Under the pieces are notes generated by a model. The model had not been told where the DNA came from. It did not search any database and saw only the letters and a list, made by a program, of their open reading frames with translations. From the NCBI GenBank assembly GCA_965221145.1, contig OZ244877.1, forward strand, positions 2,790,001-2,854,000: a stretch of 64,000 bases of DNA, given 5' to 3'. Positions 1 to 9,131 of this stretch are shown here, piece after piece (positions within the stretch are counted from its first letter, which is position 1; every line of letters starts with the position of its first letter). Position numbers and translations under genes: made by a program. The DNA comes from Bin5 sp965221145 (lineage in GTDB: Bacteria > Chloroflexota > Anaerolineae > Caldilineales > Caldilineaceae).

Positions 1-1
1 T

Positions 2-979
2 GGCTTGGTCGTCGAGCCTTCCGGCGAAATCAATGATGGGGCAGGGCATTTCCACATCCTCGTCGATACCGATTTCGTCGCCGCCGGGGAAGTCATCCCC
101 ACTGACGAGCAGCATCTCCACTACGGCAAGGGACAGACGACTGTTTCCCTCGAACTCTCGCCCGGTGAACACGCGCTGCGCTTGCAGTTCGCCGACGGCG
201 CACATACCGCGCTGGAGGGCGAACAGTTCCAGGACACGATCTCCGTCATTGTCGAAGAGAGCGCCGAAGGCCCGGCAGTGCGCTTTGCCCAGCCTGACGA
301 TGGCGCAACCGTATCTACACCGTTTGAGGTAGTGATGGAAGCTACTGGCTTGGTCGTCGAGCCTTCCGGCGAAATCAATGATGGGGCAGGGCATTTCCAC
401 ATCCTCGTCGATACCGATTTCGTCGCCGCCAGTGAGGTCATCCCCACTGATGAAAAGCATCTCCACTACGGCAAGGGACAAACGATTGTGTCCCTCGAAC
501 TATCGCCCGGTGAACACACGCTGCGCTTACAGTTCGCCGACGGCGCACACATCGCGCTGGAGGGGGACGCCTATCGAGACGAGATCGTGGTCGTCGTAAG
601 CGCCGAGGGCCAGACTACGAGACAGGAACAGGCTCCTTCCGAACCGCTGACGCAAGAGATAAGAGATCTGGCCATAGCTGCCATGACAGAGACCGGCTGC
701 AACAGCTGCCATGTTACGCCTGGGCTACCCCAAGTTGACGCAGCCATGCTTGGCCCAGATCAAACGAACCTGGGCAACGTGGCCGCCCGCCGCATAGAAG
801 GCTATACAGCGGAGGAGTACATTCGCGAGTCGATCGTAGATCCAAACGCGTTTATTGTTGAAGAATGCCCGCTAGGATCGTGCCTCCAGGTCATGCCCCA
901 GAACTACAGTGCATCGCTGTCGGAAGAACAGTTGAACGCGATCGTAGCTTACCTTCTCTCCCTCAAGTACGGCGAGTAG
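2..979 (+). CDS. Tandem DUF4399 domains with C-terminal cytochrome c domain (5' partial)
   Basis: The gene runs in from the left edge, so its start and signal peptide are not visible. Two copies of a domain with the GHFHILVDTD and HLHYGKGQT motifs typical of DUF4399 are followed by a c-type cytochrome domain with one CNSCH haem-binding site. A Met in a MPQNY segment is a possible axial ligand. The two DUF4399 copies lie exactly 345 nt (115 codons) apart and differ at only five of the first roughly 70 residues, which points to a recent in-frame duplication. The protein is probably extracytoplasmic and takes part in electron transfer. The role of DUF4399 is unknown. A strong hairpin follows the stop codon. 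Confidence 0.8.
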   Translation, partial: GLVVEPSGEINDGAGHFHILVDTDFVAAGEVIPTDEQHLHYGKGQTTVSLELSPGEHALRLQFADGAHTALEGEQFQDTISVIVEESAEGPAVRFAQPDDGATVSTPFEVVMEATGLVVEPSGEINDGAGHFHILVDTDFVAASEVIPTDEKHLHYGKGQTIVSLELSPGEHTLRLQFADGAHIALEGDAYRDEIVVVVSAEGQTTRQEQAPSEPLTQEIRDLAIAAMTETGCNSCHVTPGLPQVDAAMLGPDQTNLGNVAARRIEGYTAEEYIRESIVDPNAFIVEECPLGSCLQVMPQNYSASLSEEQLNAIVAYLLSLKYGE

Positions 980-1019
980 CAGCAGATACTCCGTGTGTGT
1001 TCGCCGACCCAAATCAAAA

Positions 1020-1049
1020 ACTCCCGCCGCTTACTGAAGCGACGGGAGT
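1020..1049 (-). terminator. Rho-independent terminator, T-tract on the minus strand
   Basis: A 13-bp stem (ACTCCCGCCGCTT against AAGCGACGGGAGT, one mismatch) closes a 4-nt loop. The plus strand has AAAAA just before it, so transcripts from the minus-strand gene at 1138-1359 end in hairpin plus U-tract. It may also stop the cytochrome gene from the other side, but no T-run follows on the plus strand. Confidence 0.65.
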
Positions 1050-1137
1050 ATGAAAAGCTATTCTGCGTGGCGGTTTTTCTATCGGCTGTTTAGGCGCGAG
1101 AACCAAAGGAGAAAGTGCCTCTAGTCGACCATCGCAC

Positions 1138-1359
1138 CTAGTTGACGATAACCAGGAAGAGCACCCAGAGAAAACTGATTGAACTGATGATACTCACAGC
1201 CATGGCCAGGAAAAACCTGGGGCTGTATTTGTGCCGGAGGCGACGGCCGGGCTGCCACTTCACCGGCAGGAACGACCTCGACTTTACCGGCAGCATCGAT
1301 CTTGAGCGGCCTGGAGCCTTCTTGGGAGTGAAGCGTGGAACTGCGGCGTTGAAGGTCAT
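1138..1359 (-). CDS. Small basic protein with a C-terminal membrane segment
   Basis: This 73-residue protein has a strongly basic N-terminal half rich in Arg, Lys and Pro and one hydrophobic segment of about 22 residues at the extreme C-terminus (FFLAMAVSIISSISFLWVLF), as in a tail-anchored protein. The start is fixed by an AGAGGAG ribosome site 7 nt upstream, and an earlier in-frame ATG at 1389 lacks one. A consensus-like promoter lies 53 nt upstream and a terminator lies downstream, so it looks like a real monocistronic gene. I do not recognise the family. An overlapping plus-strand frame of similar length has no such signals. Confidence 0.55.
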   Translation of the reverse strand: MTFNAAVPRFTPKKAPGRSRSMLPVKSRSFLPVKWQPGRRLRHKYSPRFFLAMAVSIISSISFLWVLFLVIVN

Positions 1360-1411
1360 GGTTGCGCTCCTCTTTGTCTGGGCTTCCATCTGACCTGTTT
1401 ACCTACCACCC

Positions 1412-1440
1412 ACTATACACGAAAGACTTTCTCATGTCCA
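1412..1440 (-). promoter_or_regulatory. Sigma-70-like promoter of the small membrane protein gene
   Basis: On the minus strand, TGGACA at 1440-1435 and TATAGT at 1417-1412 are separated by 17 nt, and each matches consensus at 5 of 6 positions. Predicted transcription starts near 1405, giving a leader of about 46 nt with the AGAGGAG site before the ATG at 1359. Confidence 0.5.
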
Positions 1441-1589
1441 TAGTACAATTGTGCCACATCAGCGCAATACTTGCAAATGCAGTTCTTATCGAAATTCAAC
1501 CGGCGAAAAACTCCCACGCTGGTTCGCTAGTTTAGCTTCATGTGACGAGAACACACCTCGCAGAGCCGGTTTCGGCTTCCAATCGCGTC

Positions 1590-1895
1590 TCAAAGAGGCC
1601 ACATGTCCTCCTCATCCAATGTTTCGTCCTCATCGTCGTCAAACTCCGGATCGCCGTCATCTACCCCATACAAACTCTCGTCCATGTCGTCTTCAAAGAT
1701 CGACTCTTCGCCGATCCACTCCAATTCTTTGTCTTCGCCCTCAGAACTTCCTGCGCCCGGCAATTCATCAGCCCATTCAATTTCGTCAAATGTAATGCAC
1801 GACAGCGTTGTCAGGTCCAACTCAATCTCATCGGCGTCACACCATCCGTTAAGCCAGAAACTACAGCGCTTCTGAGGGCAGCGAACCCGGCTCAT
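1590..1895 (-). CDS. Small acidic protein with an N-terminal Cys cluster (DUF1540-like)
   Basis: The 101-residue product opens with MSRVRC and a Cys pattern (C-x4-C, then C-x-A-x-x-I, then another C) resembling the DUF1540 metal-binding-like motif. It continues into a very acidic tail with long Asp/Glu runs. A GGAGG site 7 nt before the ATG at 1895 sets the start, and an upstream in-frame ATG at 1937 has no such site. Its role is unknown. The Cys cluster suggests a bound metal and the tail suggests a cytosolic protein that may contact basic partners. The plus strand here contains an apparent Ser-rich frame that mirrors the Asp/Glu codons and is not real. Confidence 0.6.
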   Translation of the reverse strand: MSRVRCPQKRCSFWLNGWCDADEIELDLTTLSCITFDEIEWADELPGAGSSEGEDKELEWIGEESIFEDDMDESLYGVDDGDPEFDDDEDETLDEEDMWPL

Positions 1896-2197
1896 GCGGT
1901 TCCCTCCCAGGTAGCGAACTGTTTGGGCATCGCTCATTGCGTAGAATCCGCGAGGTGCGCCGCCCAGACACAGCAGTTAGATTCTTCCGAGTATAGCACG
2001 TTATTTCGGGTCGTCAACTGTTTGCAGTCTGATTTGCACATTTCTGTATGGAATTGGCTATGCAAATGTCCAATTGACGGCCTTTGCACAGTTGGCGCGA
2101 ATCTTTCTTGCCGATCGGTGCGTATTGTGAGTTAGTAAGCAGCGGCCAGGCTGCCAGATGTATGCGGTCAATCAGAGTTCGAAAAGGGATAGCTACT

Positions 2198-2566
2198 ATG
2201 AGTACACTCGGCAATGTTGTGTGGCTGATTTTTGGCGGTTTCCTCGCCGCCCTGGGGTACATCATTGGCGGACTGCTTCTCTGCATTACAGTTGTCGGTA
2301 TCCCTTTCGGGCTGCAATCAATGAAGATCGGCATTGCGATCCTGGCGCCCTTTGGCAGGGAAGTCGTTGAAGAGAGCCAGGCCAATAGCACGTTGCGAAT
2401 CCTGTTCAACGTGCTATGGTTGGTACTGTTCGGCTGGGAGATTGCCCTGGCGCATCTGTTATCGGCTCTGATTCTTACGATCACTGTTGTAGGTATCCCC
2501 TTCGCGAAGCAACACATCAAACTGATCCCACTCTCCCTTTTCCCGTTCGGACGTTTTTTGCGGTAA
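2198..2566 (+). CDS. yccF: YccF-family inner membrane protein
   Basis: The 122-residue protein carries the two repeated YccF segments, each ending in ITVVGIPF (YIIGGLLLCITVVGIPFG and HLLSALILTITVVGIPFA). The family is a small integral membrane protein of unknown function, and the length is typical. The start at 2198 follows an AAGGGA site at about 8 nt. The frame stays open further upstream, but that part does not resemble the family. It stands alone between the minus-strand acidic protein gene and the Mrp operon. Confidence 0.85.
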   Translation: MSTLGNVVWLIFGGFLAALGYIIGGLLLCITVVGIPFGLQSMKIGIAILAPFGREVVEESQANSTLRILFNVLWLVLFGWEIALAHLLSALILTITVVGIPFAKQHIKLIPLSLFPFGRFLR

Positions 2567-3130
2567 GCTTCGCCCGATACGCTGCCCATTTGCGCTTCAA
2601 TGTGCCTTCCGCCTATTCAATTCTGCGCGGCGGATTCGGCTACCCCCCTCGCTCACGATCAGTAGCAGATGCAAATCCGCGCTCAGGCTTTTGGTCATTG
2701 CCAAGGCTACCCACATCGCGGACGGAGACAGCCAAGTGCATAGGTCGCGCCCGCTACGCATCCTGTGTAAGTTGGGGAAGCTGATGCAACTGTGGTAAAA
2801 GAGATGTAGGATGTCCGTACTTCCGACTTGGCGCTCATACCAACTATTTTTGGCAGGAGCGTCTGTCCTGCCCACGACAATGCTTCTTTCTCCTGCGATT
2901 CACCGCAGTCGGCGGCTTGCTTCCCTCCTTCTTACAGCCTTCCTTACTGACGGCGTACCCACTCTGTTGCAATCGAACTTCCTCGCAGTGAAGCGGTCGG
3001 CGTTTCTGCGACCGAATGTCAGGAGGACGCGCTCGTTAGGGCGGGTTAGGGCGGGCGATGAGAGTCAATCAATTGAGAATGCGTCCAGGTATAAAGCAAT
3101 TCTGCGGTCATGGAGTTATGTGAACGGCAC
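2567..3130. other. Non-coding spacer before the Mrp operon
   Basis: I see no convincing gene in this stretch. It holds a perfect 7-bp hairpin (GGCAGGA and TCCTGCC, 2852-2872) preceded by a T-run and by GGCGCTCATA. This recalls the palindromic repeats at 22670 and 33131 but is a poor match. A direct duplication of GTTAGGGCGG lies at 3035-3054. A TATAAA box near 3091 has no well-spaced -35 element, so the Mrp promoter is not clear. Confidence 0.4.
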
Positions 3131-5647
3131 ATGTTAGCTACGTCTCTCTGCCTCCTGCTCGCAAGCGGGGCCATCCTCTATCTGATACGGCCAGAGCGGC
3201 GCTCATGGGCTGGATGGTTGGCCGCGCTGCCGCCGCTGGCGGTTACATTGTGGCAACTCACCACTGCCGCGCCAGCTATCGGCTGGGGAGGAACATCGTC
3301 GTCCGCTCTGCCTGTTGACCTGCAAAACGGCACCATTTACGCCGAGCAGTTCAACTGGATTGGAAGCCTGGGGCTGGCGCTCTCCTTTCGATTGGACGGG
3401 CTCTCTCTGCTTTTCGGCCTGATCATTTCCGGTGTCGGCGCCGCGGTTGCCCTATACACGCACTACTATCTGGAAGATGACAGGCGTCAAGGATACTTCT
3501 ACCTCTCGCTGTTCGCCTTTATGGCCTCCATGCTTGGACTGGTCTGGGCGGACAATCTGCTGACTTTGTTCGTATTCTGGGAAGGCACCAGCGTCACCAG
3601 CTACCTTCTCATCGGCTTCACGCACCAATCGGCAACGGCCAGGGGCGGCGCACGCAACGCCTTCATCATCACCGCAGGTGGCGGGCTTGCCCTGCTGGCG
3701 GGCTTGATCCTCTTGGGGCAGGCGAGCGGCAGCTATACGATCAGCGAGATCATCACCAGCCCTGGACTGACCGACCTGCCGCTCTATCCTGCGATTCTGA
3801 TCCTGATTCTGCTGGGCGCGTTCACAAAGTCCGCCCAGTTCCCTTTCCACTGGTGGTTGCCAGGCGCAATGGCCGCGCCAACCCCTGCCAGCGCCTACCT
3901 CCATTCGGCAACCATGGTGAAGGCCGGCATCTACCTTTTGGCCCGTCTGCACCCGGCGCTCAGCGACCATCCACTTTGGCTGTGGTCGCTTCTTATCTTT
4001 GGCGGCATTACAATGCTCGTGGGCGCGGTCGTTGCCGTCCGCCACTGGGACATGAAGGCGCTGCTTGCCTATGCTACGGTCAGTCAGCTGGGCGTTCTCA
4101 CCACGCTGCTTGCTTTCCGCAGCGAGGCCGCGATGCTGGCGGTGGTTGTCGGCATCCTGGCCCACGCGCTTTATAAAGGCCCCCTGTTTCTTATAGCTGG
4201 AATCATCGACCACGCAACAGGCACCAGAAACTTGCGAAGATTGGCCGGTCTGCGGCACACACTGCCCGTTACAACGGCGGTGGCCGTTCTGGCTGCCGCG
4301 TCCATGGCAGGAGTTCCTCCGCTGTTCGGCTTCGTCGCCAAAGAGGCCCTGTTGGAGACGTTCCTGGAAGCGGGTGAATATGGCGCCGCGGCCGGATGGA
4401 TCGCGTTTGGCGCGGCAACCGTAGCCGGGGCCTTTTTCGTCACTTACAGTTTGACCCTTCTTTGGGAAGCCTTCCTCCGGCCTTGCGCGACCGATAAGTC
4501 TGAAGAGTCGCCTGAATCGGGCGCAAAGCAGGTGCGCCAGACACCGCTCCACCATCCTCCTGCCGCGCCGTTTGTGGCCGCGCCGCTCATTCTGGTGGCG
4601 TGCGGGACAGTTGCTCCGTTTGCCCTGCGACCGCTGGAGGCATTGATAACGCCGGCAGCCGCCTCAATCTCAGGCGCGCCCGTGCAAAAACATTTGGCGC
4701 TCTGGCATGGCTTCACGCCGGTGCTGCTTACGAGTCTTCTAGCCATCGCCCTCGGCGTCGCCCTGTTTCTGAACCGTTACCATTTGCGCCGGACGTTGTA
4801 CCGGTTGCCCAGACGGCTGCGGGGCGTTGTAATCTTCCAGAATTTCCTGGACGGCATCTACGCTCTCGCACAGATCACAGCGCGTCTGTCGCAGGGATAC
4901 ACACTCGCAACCCAGTCTGCGATTGTTCTGCTCGCAGCCTTCGTGCCTGTTGTCGTGGCCTTGCGGCACATCGAGATGAGCGATCTGATGCCGGATACGG
5001 GCATTCTCCCCGGAGCGCCTGAGACGATTCTGGTCTTGCTGACCGTTGTATCGGCCTATGTGACGGTGCGAGTGCGAACCAGGCTGGGCGCAATCATCAG
5101 CCTGGGCGTCGTCGGCGTCACGGTCACACTGTTTTACGTCTTTTTCAGCGCGCCAGACCTGGCGCTGACACAGCTGCTGATCGAAGTGCTGACCGTCGTC
5201 CTGCTTGTGCTGGTATTTACCAAGTTGCCGCCCGATATGCGTCCGCCAATGCAGCGGCTGAAGCAGGCGCGCAATCTGCTCGTCGCGTTGGCTGCTGGCG
5301 CATTCGGCTTCTTCCTCGTTCTGTTTAACAGCAGCGAGGCCATGCAGGCCGCCCAGTCGATCAGTGGCTACTTCCTGCAAAATGCCGTACCCAGCGGACA
5401 TGGCGCCAATGTCGTCAATGTCATTCTGGTCGATTTTCGCGGTTTCGATACGATGGGAGAGATTACCGTCTTGGCATTGGCCGCTCTCGGTGGCTATGCG
5501 CTCCTGAACGCGCCGCGCGTGAGATTGCCGGCGTCGGTCGCCGCGCCACAGGAGGCTGAAACTGTAGAAGACAGCCAACCAGAGCGCCCGAAAGCGGCTT
5601 TAGATGAAGAGAAAAATGAAGAACCGACAATTGAAACGAGTGCGTAG
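3131..5647 (+). CDS. mrpA: Mrp-type Na+/H+ antiporter subunit A
   Basis: This is the large subunit of the multi-gene Mrp cation/proton antiporter in the cytoplasmic membrane, homologous to complex I subunit NuoL with an added C-terminal part. Counted from the upstream ATG at 3110, the conserved residues are Glu158 (FVFWEGTS), Lys240 (AFTKSAQFPFHWWLP), His265 and Lys271 (HSATMVKAG). Near the C-terminus lie the segments related to MbhD/MbhE, including SAPDLALTQLLIE and VILVDFRGFDTMGE. About 840 residues is usual for a full MrpA. I chose ATG 3131 because the hydrophobic N-terminus begins there, although 3110 is possible and neither has a good ribosome site. It heads mrpABCDEFG. Confidence 0.95.
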   Translation: MLATSLCLLLASGAILYLIRPERRSWAGWLAALPPLAVTLWQLTTAAPAIGWGGTSSSALPVDLQNGTIYAEQFNWIGSLGLALSFRLDGLSLLFGLIISGVGAAVALYTHYYLEDDRRQGYFYLSLFAFMASMLGLVWADNLLTLFVFWEGTSVTSYLLIGFTHQSATARGGARNAFIITAGGGLALLAGLILLGQASGSYTISEIITSPGLTDLPLYPAILILILLGAFTKSAQFPFHWWLPGAMAAPTPASAYLHSATMVKAGIYLLARLHPALSDHPLWLWSLLIFGGITMLVGAVVAVRHWDMKALLAYATVSQLGVLTTLLAFRSEAAMLAVVVGILAHALYKGPLFLIAGIIDHATGTRNLRRLAGLRHTLPVTTAVAVLAAASMAGVPPLFGFVAKEALLETFLEAGEYGAAAGWIAFGAATVAGAFFVTYSLTLLWEAFLRPCATDKSEESPESGAKQVRQTPLHHPPAAPFVAAPLILVACGTVAPFALRPLEALITPAAASISGAPVQKHLALWHGFTPVLLTSLLAIALGVALFLNRYHLRRTLYRLPRRLRGVVIFQNFLDGIYALAQITARLSQGYTLATQSAIVLLAAFVPVVVALRHIEMSDLMPDTGILPGAPETILVLLTVVSAYVTVRVRTRLGAIISLGVVGVTVTLFYVFFSAPDLALTQLLIEVLTVVLLVLVFTKLPPDMRPPMQRLKQARNLLVALAAGAFGFFLVLFNSSEAMQAAQSISGYFLQNAVPSGHGANVVNVILVDFRGFDTMGEITVLALAALGGYALLNAPRVRLPASVAAPQEAETVEDSQPERPKAALDEEKNEEPTIETSA

Positions 5648-5679
5648 CCATACCGAACTGATGCCACACATTTCTCAGA

Positions 5680-6201
5680 ATGCCTGAACTCTATCTCCGA
5701 CTGTTGAATCGCATCCTGACACCGGTCCTGCTGCTGCTGGCTCTGTACTTGCTGCTGCGCGGCCACAACTTGCCCGGCGGCGGATTTATCGCCGGGCTGA
5801 TGGCGGCAGCCGCTTTTGAGTTGCAGATCCTCAGCAGGGGCCATGTGAGCGTTCGCCGTGCAATCGGTCCCTATCTGAACAGTGGAATCGGGCTTGGCCT
5901 AGCCGTTGCAATTTGCTCTGGGATCGCCGGACTGTTGGAAGGTACTTTCTTCAAAGGCGTTTGGTTCGAACTGAACTTGCCTCTGTTGGGCCACCTGGAA
6001 ATCGGCACGCCGGTACTCTTCGATCTGGGCGTTTTTCTCGTCGTTGTAAGCGTTACGACTTCATATCTTCTCGGTCTCAGTCAGGTTTCTGACGGCGCCC
6101 CTCTCCAACTTGAGGGCATGGCAGCGCCGCTTCCCGCGGACATTGAAGAGTCCGGCCGGCCTGTCGAAGCCGACGACACTATCAGCAGGGCAGAGACATG
6201 A
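5680..6201 (+). CDS. mrpB: Mrp antiporter subunit B
   Basis: The 173-residue membrane protein matches the MnhB domain (LLNRILTPVLLLLALYLLLR followed by GHNLPGGGFIAGL). Four hydrophobic segments are visible, and after about residue 140 there is an acidic tail. It follows mrpA by 32 nt and its last 4 nt overlap the start of mrpC, so the two are probably translationally coupled. Within the Mrp complex it is required for assembly and ion exchange. No clear ribosome site precedes the ATG. Confidence 0.93.
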   Translation: MPELYLRLLNRILTPVLLLLALYLLLRGHNLPGGGFIAGLMAAAAFELQILSRGHVSVRRAIGPYLNSGIGLGLAVAICSGIAGLLEGTFFKGVWFELNLPLLGHLEIGTPVLFDLGVFLVVVSVTTSYLLGLSQVSDGAPLQLEGMAAPLPADIEESGRPVEADDTISRAET

Positions 6202-6737
6202 TCTCCTTACTTCTTGCGGTCGCAGTCGGCAGCCTTTTCGCCTCCGGTACCTACATGATCATGCGGCGAGGGCAGATCAAGCTCATTCTCGGCCTCGCAC
6301 TGCTGAGCCACGGCGTCAACCTGTTGCTCTTCGGCTCAGGTACGCTTACGGAGGGGCGTCCGCCTATCTTCCTGGACAAGATAAAGTACGCCGAGACCCT
6401 GGCGGCGCTCACGCCTGCCGACCCGCTGCCACAGGCCCTGATCCTGACTGCGATTGTCATCAGCTTCGGCATCACCGCCTTTGTCATTGTGTTGGTGAAC
6501 CGCCGCCACACGATCGCCGCAACGGATGTCGTGCATGGCGAATTTGTGCCGCTGCTGCGGGAAGGGGATCCCTTTGATTTCAGCGAGCAAACGGATGCTG
6601 ACGAGTATGACTGGCTGGCATATGAGATCGATGAGGTCTATGACAGTGACGAACTGCTGACCGGCCTGCCGCCCAGGCCGCCCTCAGAAGATGACGAGTC
6701 CGTAGCCATGGAAGAGGACAACTACCGATGGCCCTGA
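6198..6737 (+). CDS. mrpC: Mrp antiporter subunit C with a long acidic tail
   Basis: Residues 1 to about 110 form the usual NuoK-like MrpC core with three membrane segments and the motif GLALLSHGVNLLLF. The protein has 179 residues, against roughly 110-115 in most MrpC proteins. The extra C-terminal part of about 65 residues is highly acidic and Tyr/Asp-rich (for example DEYDWLAYEIDEVYDSD), and I do not recognise it as a domain. The gene overlaps mrpB by 4 nt and mrpD by 10 nt, so it sits firmly in the operon. Confidence 0.92.
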   Translation: MISLLLAVAVGSLFASGTYMIMRRGQIKLILGLALLSHGVNLLLFGSGTLTEGRPPIFLDKIKYAETLAALTPADPLPQALILTAIVISFGITAFVIVLVNRRHTIAATDVVHGEFVPLLREGDPFDFSEQTDADEYDWLAYEIDEVYDSDELLTGLPPRPPSEDDESVAMEEDNYRWP

Positions 6738-8386
6738 GCGCCAATCTTTTGGCGGCGCCGGTTGCCGCACCTCTGCTTACGGCTGCACTCATTCTTCTCC
6801 TGGCCCGCTGGGGAGGGCGGCGGTGGATACGGCAACAGATTGCCCTGACGGCCCTGGCTCTTTGCCTCAATTTGGCGGTCGCGCTGCTCCTGTTCCAGGC
6901 GACCGCGGGGCAGGGCGAACGATTCGTGCTCCAAATGGGGGCATGGCCGGCGCCCTTTGGCATCACCGTCTATGGCGACGGCCTCTCCGCGACGCTCCTG
7001 CTGTTGACGGCGCTGGTCGCCCTGGCCGTCTATCCCTTTGCAGTCGCCACGATTGACTATCACCGGGAGAGAATGGGCTTTCACCCTCTCTATCTGCTCC
7101 TGCTGATGGGTGTCAATGGCGCGTTCCTGGCGGGCGACCTCTTCAATCTCTATGTCTTCTTCGAAGTGCTGCTGATGGCCAGCTTCGTCCTGTTGACTGT
7201 CGGCGCGCAACCGGCCCAGACCAACAGCGGCATCCGCTATGTGGTGCTCAATCTGCTGGCATCGACGGTCTTCCTGGTGGCGGCGGGAGTCGCCTATGGC
7301 ACGCTGGGCACGCTCAACATGGCCCAGATCGCGCAGCGTCTGCCGCTGGCTTCACCGGCAGTGCGCACGCTCTTCGCCGGTCTCTTGCTAGTTGGATTCG
7401 GCAGCAAGGCCGCCATCTTCCCGCTTTTCTTCTGGCTTCCGGCCAGCTACCATACGCCGCCCCCGGCGGTCACCGCGCTTTTTGGCGGACTGCTGACCAA
7501 GGTGGGCGTCTACACGCTCTTCCGCAGTTACACCCTGTTCTTCCCTGAGTTGCTGATCGAATGGCAGCAGACGCTGCTGACCATTGCCGGCGCGACAATG
7601 CTGGTGGGCGCGCTCGGTGCGCTGGCCCAGCCGGGGATCCGCCGCCTGCTCAGTTTCCACATCATTAGCCATGTCGGCTTTATGCTGATGGGCCTGGCGG
7701 TCGCACTGAGCGGCAACACATTGGCTATCGGCTTCGGCCTGGGCGCGGCCGTGCTCTACCTCTGTCATCACATGATTGTCAAGACGGCGCTCATCATGGC
7801 GGGCGGAGCTGTGGAGCTGCACATGGGCAGCGACAGGCTGGCTTCCATCGGCGGGCTGGTGACTCGACAGCCCTTTCTTGCCTTTCTCTTTTTCCTGGCT
7901 GCCATCTCCCTTGCCGGTGTCCCGCCTTTCAGCGGATTCGTCAGCAAACTGAGCCTGTTGCAGATCACGTTGGATACACGACATTGGCTGGTTTCGGGCG
8001 TCAGTGTATTTGCCAGCCTGTTGACTATGATCAATATGATGCGTCTCTGGCGCGAGTCTTTTTGGGGCGAATACAAGCGCCCAAGCCGGGTCCCTTCCCG
8101 CATATTGCAGAGCCGAACGCGCCGCTGGCTGATGCTGGCCCCCATCGCGGCTCTTGTGCTTCTCAGCCTTGGTCTTGGCATTCTGGGCGAGCCAGCCTTT
8201 CGGCTGACAATGCGGGTGGCACAACAGGCGCTAGACCGACCGGCCTATATCGAAGCGGTCGCGCCGGCCGTCAGCCTGCCGGATGCTTCTCTCAATCATG
8301 TCGACGTCGCTACAGATGCCGACACGCTCGCCGAGCGGAGAGAACTCTCAAATGCAGGCAGTTTTGTGATTGAACCATCCCGCTAA
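6728..8386 (+). CDS. mrpD: Mrp antiporter subunit D
   Basis: This NuoM/N-like proton-translocating subunit has 552 residues. Key residues are in place: Glu146 (NLYVFFEVLLM), Lys227 (GFGSKAAIFPLFFWLP) and Lys258 (GGLLTKVGVYTLFR), which in this family line the membrane ion path. About 14 membrane helices are expected. The last roughly 60 residues after the final helix are polar and not conserved. It overlaps mrpC by 10 nt and has a GAGGA ribosome site inside the mrpC end. An 88-nt gap with no other gene separates it from mrpE. Confidence 0.95.
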   Translation: MALSANLLAAPVAAPLLTAALILLLARWGGRRWIRQQIALTALALCLNLAVALLLFQATAGQGERFVLQMGAWPAPFGITVYGDGLSATLLLLTALVALAVYPFAVATIDYHRERMGFHPLYLLLLMGVNGAFLAGDLFNLYVFFEVLLMASFVLLTVGAQPAQTNSGIRYVVLNLLASTVFLVAAGVAYGTLGTLNMAQIAQRLPLASPAVRTLFAGLLLVGFGSKAAIFPLFFWLPASYHTPPPAVTALFGGLLTKVGVYTLFRSYTLFFPELLIEWQQTLLTIAGATMLVGALGALAQPGIRRLLSFHIISHVGFMLMGLAVALSGNTLAIGFGLGAAVLYLCHHMIVKTALIMAGGAVELHMGSDRLASIGGLVTRQPFLAFLFFLAAISLAGVPPFSGFVSKLSLLQITLDTRHWLVSGVSVFASLLTMINMMRLWRESFWGEYKRPSRVPSRILQSRTRRWLMLAPIAALVLLSLGLGILGEPAFRLTMRVAQQALDRPAYIEAVAPAVSLPDASLNHVDVATDADTLAERRELSNAGSFVIEPSR

Positions 8387-8474
8387 CCCGTCTGGCAACG
8401 CTCAGGGCAGCCCGGGGCGACCGAGACGAAAAGGCAGGTTCGTCGCCTGCGAACCCTGGAGTTGAGGCGAAACG

Positions 8475-9116
8475 ATGCAGCGTCTCCTTGTGCTGAATCT
8501 GTTCATTTCACTGCTGTGGCCGATACTGAACGGTGACTTCACTCTGCGCGCGCTCTTCATTGGCTTTCTCTTCGGTTTCGTGCTGATGTCGCTTGTGCAG
8601 CGCAAGTACGGCTTTTACACGTTGCAAGTTGCCAGATTCACAGGCTATGTGCTGTACGCAATTCTGGCCAGCAACCTGCGACTGGCCGCGATAGTTCTCT
8701 CGAACACATTCGGCGTTGCGTCGGCATTGCGCCCGGGCATTGTCGCCATTCCATTGACGCTGACCAATCCTTTTGACATCACCATCTTGGCCACGATTAT
8801 CACTCTTACGCCCGGCACTCTGAGCGTTGATCTGGGCGAGGATGTCTACGGCCAGCTCTGGCCTTACGGTGAGTCCGATGATGCCATGATCGGTCTGGAG
8901 GCTGCCAAAGAGCGTGGGACCATGCACGGGAAGCCCGACGCGGCCCAACAGGTCCGGGGCACACCGGTCCGCGACCGAGGCGCAGCCGCACTGCTTGTTC
9001 ACGCAATCGACATTGCCGACCCGGAGGCGTTCCGGGCCGAAATCAAACACAACTTTGAGCGCCCGCTCCTCGAGCTGCGCCGCATTCTTGTAGAGCTGGA
9101 TGCCGCCGATAGGTAG
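8475..9116 (+). CDS. mrpE: Mrp antiporter subunit E
   Basis: The N-terminal 110 residues match MrpE, with membrane segments and the motif PFDITILATIITLTPGTLSVDL. A GGAG site precedes the start. The 213-residue length exceeds the usual 160-180. The cytoplasmic C-terminus contains an added segment (about residues 135-170, rich in Gly, Lys and Arg) before the IDIADPEAFRAEIKHNFE stretch, which resembles the family end. Such an internal insertion is unusual but does not disturb the core. Confidence 0.92.
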   Translation: MQRLLVLNLFISLLWPILNGDFTLRALFIGFLFGFVLMSLVQRKYGFYTLQVARFTGYVLYAILASNLRLAAIVLSNTFGVASALRPGIVAIPLTLTNPFDITILATIITLTPGTLSVDLGEDVYGQLWPYGESDDAMIGLEAAKERGTMHGKPDAAQQVRGTPVRDRGAAALLVHAIDIADPEAFRAEIKHNFERPLLELRRILVELDAADR

Positions 9117-9131
9117 GGCAGGAGAATCTAC

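Noticed and set aside
1603..1875. Plus-strand Ser-rich frame of 90 codons
   Set aside because: It is the mirror of the Asp/Glu-rich tail of the minus-strand acidic protein, which has a strong ribosome site and a Cys motif.
2811..3137. 108-codon plus-strand frame before mrpA
   Set aside because: Residue content is random, no ribosome site is present and it overlaps the mrpA start.
3452..4555. Long minus-strand frame opposite mrpA
   Set aside because: It is the antisense of an intact, highly conserved antiporter gene. Similar Gln/Arg/Gly-rich antisense frames occur opposite mrpD, era and mtnA and result from GC-rich codon use.
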